A program made the position numbers and the translations under genes. Below the pieces are notes generated by a model. The model did no database searches. It was not told the origin of the DNA and saw only the letters and a list, made by a program, of their open reading frames with translations. DNA of 64,000 nt, taken from an uncultured Prevotellaceae bacterium. GTDB lineage: Bacteria; Bacteroidota; Bacteroidia; Bacteroidales; Bacteroidaceae. Location: NCBI GenBank assembly GCA_902768785.1, contig CACXMM010000005.1, positions 47,286-111,285 of the forward strand. Direction: 5' to 3'. Below, in pieces: positions 61,890-64,000 of the stretch. Each line of letters opens with the position of its first letter. Within the stretch, counting starts at the first letter, position 1.

Positions 61890-63620
61890 ATGTGTGGAAT
61901 AGTAGCAATCTTAAATGTAAAGGAACAAACGTCTGATTTGAGACAGAAAGCCTTGAAGATGAGTCAGAAAATCCGTCATCGCGGACCAGACTGGAGTGGT
62001 ATCTATTGTGGTGGATCTGCCATCCTCGCCCATGAGCGATTGAGCATCGTTGACCCTGAATCAGGAGGACAGCCATTGTTCTCGCCAGACAAGAAACAAG
62101 TGCTGGCCGTCAACGGTGAAATCTATAACCATCAGGAGATCCGTCGCCGCTATGCCGGTCAATACGAATTTCAGACAGGTAGTGACTGTGAGGTGATTCT
62201 GGCGCTATACCGTGACAAAGGCATCGGTTTTCTCGAAGACCTCAGCGGCATCTTTGCCTTTGTGCTCTACGATGAGGAGCGCAATGAATTCCTGATAGCC
62301 CGCGATCCCATCGGTGTCATACCTCTTTATATTGGCCACGACAGTGATGGCACCGTCTATGTGGCATCGGAACTGAAGGCCCTCGAAGGACAATGCGAGC
62401 GTTATGAGCCCTTCCCCCCTGGGCACTACCTATATGGAAGAATGGAAGAATTGAAAAATGAAAGAATGGAAGACCAGGAGAAAAACTTCAATTCTTCAAT
62501 TCTTCAACCCTTCAATTTTCAACGCTATTACCACCGCGACTGGTTTGAATATGAGGCAGTGAAAGACAATGATGCCAGCGTTGAGGCTATCCACGATGCA
62601 CTCGAGGATGCTGTGAAGCGCCAACTGATGTCAGATGTGCCCTATGGCGTATTACTGTCTGGTGGTTTGGATTCGTCTGTCATCTCCGCCATCGCCGAGA
62701 AATACAGTGAACACCGCATCGAGGACGATAGTCGCACTCGCGCCTACTGGCCTCGTCTGCACTCCTTCGCCGTAGGACTGAAAGGAGCCCCCGATTTGGC
62801 AAAAGCTCGTTTGGTGGCAGACCACATCGGTACTGTCCACCACGAAATCAACTACACCATTCAGGAAGGTCTCGATGCTATCCGTGATGTCATCTACTTC
62901 ATCGAGACCTACGATGTCACCACCGTCCGTGCCTCTACACCGATGTATCTGCTGGCACGCGTCATCAAGTCGATGGGTATCAAGATGGTGCTCTCGGGCG
63001 AAGGTGCCGATGAGATCTTCGGCGGTTACCTCTATTTCCACAAAGCTCCGTCGGCCAAAGAATTCCATGAGGAAACGGTTCGTAAGCTTTCAAAACTCTA
63101 TCTCTATGACTGTCTGCGTGCCAATAAGAGTCTGTCAGCATGGGGTGTCGAGGGGCGCGTACCTTTCCTCGATAAGGAGTTCCTGGATGTCGCCATGCGC
63201 ACCAATCCAGAGGCTAAGATGTGTCCAGGCACCACCATCGAAAAGAAAATCGTCCGTGAGGCCTTTGCCGACTTATTACCTGAGGCTGTGGCTTGGCGAC
63301 AGAAGGAACAGTTCTCGGATGGCGTCGGCTACTCATGGATTGATACCTTGAAGAAAATGACTGCCGAGGCCGTATCTGATGAACAGATGGCACATGCTGC
63401 AGAACGCTTCCCCATCAATCCTCCCAAGAACAAGGAGGAATACTACTACCGCAGCATCTTTGCCGAGCATTTCTCCTCAGACTCCGCTGCCCGCAGCGTT
63501 CCCTCAGAGGCCAGTGTGGCTTGCTCAACAGCTATCGCCCTTGAATGGGATGCAGCCTTCCGCAATATGAACGACCCCAGTGGTCGTGCCGTCAAAGGGG
63601 TACATGAACAGGCCTATTAG
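61890..63620 (+). CDS. asnB: Asparagine synthetase B (glutamine-hydrolysing)
   Basis: A 576-residue enzyme making asparagine from aspartate, ATP and glutamine. The N-terminal class II glutaminase has Cys2 (MCGIVAIL), RHRGPD and the VNGEIYNH motif; the C-terminal synthetase has the ATP loop LLSGGLDSSVISA. Residues about 183-212 are an in-frame repeat-derived insert (62436-62523) between the two domains. It is the last gene of a run (transporter, pyrG, amidophosphoribosyltransferase, asnB) that takes up ammonium and spends glutamine. Confidence 0.96.
   Translation: MCGIVAILNVKEQTSDLRQKALKMSQKIRHRGPDWSGIYCGGSAILAHERLSIVDPESGGQPLFSPDKKQVLAVNGEIYNHQEIRRRYAGQYEFQTGSDCEVILALYRDKGIGFLEDLSGIFAFVLYDEERNEFLIARDPIGVIPLYIGHDSDGTVYVASELKALEGQCERYEPFPPGHYLYGRMEELKNERMEDQEKNFNSSILQPFNFQRYYHRDWFEYEAVKDNDASVEAIHDALEDAVKRQLMSDVPYGVLLSGGLDSSVISAIAEKYSEHRIEDDSRTRAYWPRLHSFAVGLKGAPDLAKARLVADHIGTVHHEINYTIQEGLDAIRDVIYFIETYDVTTVRASTPMYLLARVIKSMGIKMVLSGEGADEIFGGYLYFHKAPSAKEFHEETVRKLSKLYLYDCLRANKSLSAWGVEGRVPFLDKEFLDVAMRTNPEAKMCPGTTIEKKIVREAFADLLPEAVAWRQKEQFSDGVGYSWIDTLKKMTAEAVSDEQMAHAAERFPINPPKNKEEYYYRSIFAEHFSSDSAARSVPSEASVACSTAIALEWDAAFRNMNDPSGRAVKGVHEQAY
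62436..62523 (+). repeat. In-frame inverted-repeat insert in asnB
   Basis: Left arm (62436-62473) has GAAGAATG, GAAGAATT, GAAAAAT; the right arm (62485-62523) has octamers CTTCAATT, CTTCAATT, CTTCAACC, CTTCAATT, the inverse words. The core is only about 11 bases. The arms use the same octamers as the junction array at 6158-6214. Confidence 0.87.
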
Positions 63621-64000
63621 GATGGTTCCCTGACGCCCACTCATTTGTTAATTTTTTGAATGATCTTGACGAATTAACTTCGTTTAACGCACGAGAGTGG
63701 CCTCAGCGGTCACCAACCGTCCTTTCGGTCGAAAAAACACAATTCTCGCGAGGCTTAGTAAGTTGTTGATAATGAACGCATTAGGAAAATCCCACATTTT
63801 TGAGTTGTGAAAACGGCGTTTTTAGAGTCCAAAAACATAGGTTTTAGGCTCCAAAAACACTGTTTTTAGGTGGTGAAAACACCGTTTTTGTGAAGCAAAA
63901 GGACTATATTTTCTTTCTTGGGGGGTCGCCTTCGGCGAGAAACTTGAAACGAATTTGAATAATTTGAATAATTTCTTCCACGAATGAGAATAATATTTAT
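63621..64000. other. Non-coding tail of the window
   Basis: No gene was recognised after asnB. The stretch holds the 22-bp-period array at 63796-63905 and a small CGCC/GGCG hairpin at 63926-63938. The window ends before any further start codon with support. Confidence 0.6.
63796..63905. repeat. Five degenerate tandem units of about 22 bp
   Basis: Units start at 63796, 63818, 63841, 63862 and 63884 (22, 23, 21 and 22 bp apart). Each starts with (G/A)TTTT(T)(A/G)G and continues with an inverted A-rich half such as CCAAAAACA or GTGAAAACACC, so every unit junction is a small palindrome (for example CCAAAAACACTGTTTTTAGG). Confidence 0.8.

Overview
The window looks like chromosome of a Prevotella-type member of the Bacteroidales. 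The evidence is: promoters of the Bacteroidetes form (TTTG, about 19-22 bp, TAnnTTTG) in front of many genes; few Shine-Dalgarno sites; a SusC/SusD pair with a hybrid two-component regulator; a BspA-like surface protein; type III glutamine synthetase; LL-diaminopimelate aminotransferase; and DUF4294, DUF3108 and DUF4960 proteins. No rRNA, tRNA, phage, IS element or CRISPR array was recognised.

Layout. 1-16 kb is mostly housekeeping and envelope: a C1 peptidase tail, a BspA-like repeat protein, a histidine acid phosphatase, DsbD, a cysteine desulfidase-like enzyme, two enzymes of the cobamide aminopropanol arm, RbfA, an FtsX-like permease, an LtaS-like membrane enzyme, a helix-hairpin-helix/barrel protein and a DUF4294 protein. 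16.4-29.4 kb is a fructan utilisation locus: SusC, SusD, a DUF4960 glycan-binding lipoprotein, a hybrid regulator, a GH32 enzyme, an MFS sugar permease and a fructokinase, closed by a terminator. 29.5-39 kb holds an alpha/beta hydrolase, DUF3108, Ig-like lipoprotein and GH3-family genes, and two TlpA-type thioredoxins, one of them an internal tandem duplication. 39-64 kb is a nitrogen and glutamine cluster: glutamine synthetase III, an outer membrane protein, AmtB, PII, DapL, DapF, a large surface protein, glutamate synthase (both subunits), a second ammonium transporter, CTP synthase, an amidophosphoribosyltransferase and asparagine synthetase B.

The most unusual signal is a family of arrays built from degenerate 7- or 8-bp words (for example GACAATT/GATAATT, CTTCAATT, GGATGAA, CGAAATAT). 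They occupy at least seven junctions between co-oriented genes. They also occur in frame inside six proteins: GltD, GltB, CTP synthase, the amidophosphoribosyltransferase, AsnB and the fructan regulator. In four of the enzymes the insert is an inverted repeat, two word-array arms around a short core, and the GltD and amidophosphoribosyltransferase inserts encode nearly the same peptide. In the regulator the repeats stand exactly where the ATPase domain of the histidine kinase should be. Two further arrays with a 22-bp period lie at 39059-39212 and 63796-63905, and a CATTTTG motif is concentrated in the control regions of the nitrogen genes.

All calls are by reading motifs and translated sequence; no database search was possible.
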